The notes under the pieces were generated by a model, which did not search any database, had not been told where the DNA came from, and saw nothing but the letters and a program-made list of their open reading frames with translations. A stretch of DNA of 8,348 nucleotides, taken from CAZKTF01 sp964555565 (GTDB taxonomy: Bacteria; Planctomycetota; JAJSAM01; JAKLKS01). Of the stretch, positions 6,862 through 8,348 are shown piece after piece. Where the stretch lies: assembly GCA_964555565.1 (NCBI GenBank), contig CAZKTF010000158.1:1-8348 (forward strand), given 5' to 3'. Within the stretch, counting starts at the first letter, position 1; the number at the start of each line of letters is the position of its first letter. A program made the translations under genes and the position numbers.

Positions 6862-8024
6862 CCCGCGGGTCCGGCCGTGGACCCCCGGTGGACGCGCACC
6901 ACGCGCTTGCCGAGGCGGCAGGTGACCTCGTAGGGGATCGTGCGCAAGAGGCGCGCCAGGTCCTCCACGCGGATCTCCTCGCTCCCGTCCCGGCCCACGA
7001 GGGTGACCTCGTCCCCGGTCTCCACGCCGGGCACGTCCGTGACGTCGAGGGTGGTGTAGTCCATGCTCACCGCGCCGACCACCGGTGCGCTCCTGCCGCG
7101 CACCAGCGCCCGCGCCCGGTTGCCGAGGCCCCAAGCGTAGCCGTCGTTGTACCCGATGGGGAGCGTGGCGATGCGCGAAGGGCGCCGGGTCTCGTGGGTG
7201 CGGTGGTAGCCCACGGGGGAGCCCGCCGGGAAGTCCTTGAGGAAGATCACCTGCGTGCGGAGGGCGAGGCAGGGGGCGAGCGCGACCCCGGAGCCCTCGA
7301 GGTTCCCCGGGTCGATCCCCCAGATCCCGCCGCCGAGGCGCACCATCGAGAAGTGGTCGCGGAGGTTCCCGAGCGTGGCCGCGGTGCTGCTCGCATGGAC
7401 GAGCGGGGGGAGGAGCCCCGCGGCCCGCAGTTCCTCGAGGACCGCGCGGAAGGCCCCGAACTGGGAAGCGGTCTGGAAGGGCACGGGGGAGGCCGCGCTG
7501 GCGTAGTGGGTGGCGACCCCCTCGAGGGCGAGGTGGGGGGAGGCGGCCACGGCCCGGGCCACGGCCAGGGCCGTGGAGGGTGCGACCCCGAGCCGGCCCA
7601 TCCCCGTGTCCACCTTGAGGTGCACCGGGAGGCGGCGCCCCTGGGCCGCGGCGGCCTCGCCGAGGAGCTGCGCCCGCTCCACCGAGTGCACGCAGGCCGC
7701 GATCCCGTAGGCGACCACCTTCTCCACCTCCCCCGGGACGACGGCGCCGAGGACGAGGATCGGGGTCACCACGCCGGCCTCGCGGAGTTCGATGGCCTCG
7801 GCGGAGTCGCCCACGCCGACCATGTCGATCCCCTCGGCCACCAGGCGGTGCGCGGCGGCCACGGCCCCGTGGCCGTAGGCGTCGGCCTTGAGGACCGCCA
7901 TCACCTTCGTTCCCGGGCGCAGGCGCTCGCGGAGGACGCGGAGGTTGGACGCGGCGGCGTCGAGGTCCACCTCGGCCCAGACGCGGGCCCCGGGAGGGAC
8001 GGCCGGGCGGGGGGAGGAGGTCAC
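6858..8024 (-). CDS. alr: Alanine racemase (PLP-dependent)
   Basis: A 388-residue cytoplasmic enzyme that by family interconverts L- and D-alanine, supplying D-Ala for peptidoglycan. The PLP lysine is K46 in AVLKADAYGHG (43-53). The second catalytic base is Y273 in SPVGYHRTHE (269-278). Other family features are KVDTGMGRLG at 137-146 with K137 and R144, THYASA (172-177), VRLGGGIWG with R229, IGYNDGY (290-296), SMDYTTLDV (320-328) and IPYEVTCR (363-370). In the SMD motif, the residue after Asp is Tyr where Gln is most common; catalytic residues are intact. The start chosen is GTG at 8024, which overlaps the tsaB stop as GTGA; no strong Shine-Dalgarno is seen, which fits translational coupling. 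The stop overlaps the AsmA-like ATG by 4 bp. Its place between tsaB and an envelope gene agrees with the frequent linkage of alr to the tsa genes in bacteria. Confidence 0.97.
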   Translation of the reverse strand: MTSSPRPAVPPGARVWAEVDLDAAASNLRVLRERLRPGTKVMAVLKADAYGHGAVAAAHRLVAEGIDMVGVGDSAEAIELREAGVVTPILVLGAVVPGEVEKVVAYGIAACVHSVERAQLLGEAAAAQGRRLPVHLKVDTGMGRLGVAPSTALAVARAVAASPHLALEGVATHYASAASPVPFQTASQFGAFRAVLEELRAAGLLPPLVHASSTAATLGNLRDHFSMVRLGGGIWGIDPGNLEGSGVALAPCLALRTQVIFLKDFPAGSPVGYHRTHETRRPSRIATLPIGYNDGYAWGLGNRARALVRGRSAPVVGAVSMDYTTLDVTDVPGVETGDEVTLVGRDGSEEIRVEDLARLLRTIPYEVTCRLGKRVVRVHRGSTAGPAG

Positions 8025-8348
8025 GCCCGGCCCGTGTTGCGGGGGACGGCCGGCGGCGCCTGGAGGTAGAGCGGGACGACGGAGGCCGGGTCGGGGGCGC
8101 CCCCGCCGAGGAAATCGCGCAGCCCGAGGAGCCCGAGCAGCGAGGGGAGGGCGTGGCCGGACTCCTCCGGCCCGGCCCGCACGCCCGGGGCCCGCGCGCC
8201 CACCGCCAGGACGGCGGCGGCGTCCCCGAGGACGAGCGTCCCCGGCGGGAGCGCCGCGGCGGCCTCGACCAGGGGCATGCTCGCGGGGGCCAGCAGCGGC
8301 GGGCGCCTCCCGCCGGGCCCGCGGGGACCGTAGAGGGCGAAGTAGACC
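8021..8348 (-). CDS. tsaB: TsaB, tRNA N6-threonylcarbamoyladenosine biosynthesis protein (C-terminal part, 5' partial)
   Basis: Only the last 108 codons are in the window; the frame is open at the right edge and the N-terminal ASKHA-fold half is missing. The visible part begins VYFALYGPRG, the usual EVYxALY strand of TsaB, continues through PPGTLVLGDAAAVL (a glycine-containing strand/turn seen in this family) and ends with ASVVPLYLQAPPAVP, like the PxYLRxP tail typical of TsaB. TsaB is the non-catalytic partner of TsaD in making t6A at position 37 of ANN-decoding tRNAs. There is no fused RimI acetyltransferase domain after the tail. An internal ATG at 8278 is not the start, since conserved sequence lies upstream of it. 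The TGA stop overlaps the alr GTG. Adjacency to alr supports the call. The visible part alone makes it likely but not certain. Confidence 0.82.
   Translation of the reverse strand, partial: VYFALYGPRGPGGRRPPLLAPASMPLVEAAAALPPGTLVLGDAAAVLAVGARAPGVRAGPEESGHALPSLLGLLGLRDFLGGGAPDPASVVPLYLQAPPAVPRNTGRA

Noticed and set aside
4240..6933. An 897-codon open frame on the plus strand opposite the AsmA-like gene
   Set aside because: Low-complexity Glu/Arg/Gly/Pro/Ala composition, no domains or membrane segment, and fully antisense to a gene with a coherent anchor, repeats and C-terminal domain.
6862..7134. A 91-codon in-frame N-terminal extension of the AsmA-like protein
   Set aside because: The extension is Arg/Gly/Pro-rich and lies wholly inside alr; the ATG at 6861 gives a normal basic-plus-hydrophobic anchor and an ATGA overlap.
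6888..8069. A 393-codon open frame on the plus strand opposite alr
   Set aside because: It mirrors alr almost exactly and reads as His/Gly/Glu/Arg-rich sequence without motifs, while alr has all its catalytic residues.

Overview
The window is extremely G+C-rich (about three quarters G+C by eye). It holds six protein-coding genes packed with almost no spacing, two of them cut by the window edges. The style suggests a high-GC member of the Planctomycetota or a related diderm lineage. The clues are an ECF-type sigma factor fused to a membrane segment and carboxypeptidase-regulatory-like beta domains, a giant AsmA-like protein in an operon with cell-wall genes, and short GGGGACTGTCCCC palindromes between genes. 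The lineage is an inference from style; no rRNA or other marker is present to settle it.

Layout: positions 1-1535 on the plus strand carry the 3' part of the sigma-factor fusion gene. Everything else lies on the minus strand and reads right to left: tsaB (C-terminal part, 8348-8021), alr (8024-6858), an AsmA-like gene (6861-3187), a mannose-1-phosphate guanylyltransferase gene (3042-1969) and ruvX/yqgF (1961-1539). The tsaB/alr and alr/asmA-like junctions are 4-bp start/stop overlaps (GTGA and ATGA), and the guanylyltransferase/ruvX gap is 7 bp. The five genes therefore look like one transcription unit. The only real gap is 144 bp (3043-3186), filled with a cluster of palindromic repeats. The two opposing transcription units meet tail to tail with 3 bp between stop codons.

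The minus-strand cluster mixes envelope building with housekeeping. Alr supplies D-alanine for peptidoglycan. The AsmA-like protein probably acts between inner and outer membrane in lipid transport or outer-membrane homeostasis. The guanylyltransferase makes GDP-mannose for surface glycans. TsaB is needed for the tRNA t6A modification, and RuvX/YqgF is a conserved RNase H-fold nuclease. The plus-strand gene is a regulator that appears to be tethered to the membrane.

I found no CRISPR array, tRNA, rRNA, insertion sequence, transposase or phage gene. The most unusual items are the membrane-anchored sigma fusion, the paired 18-bp-spaced palindrome cluster, and a four-fold repeat of roughly 120-135 residues inside the AsmA-like protein.
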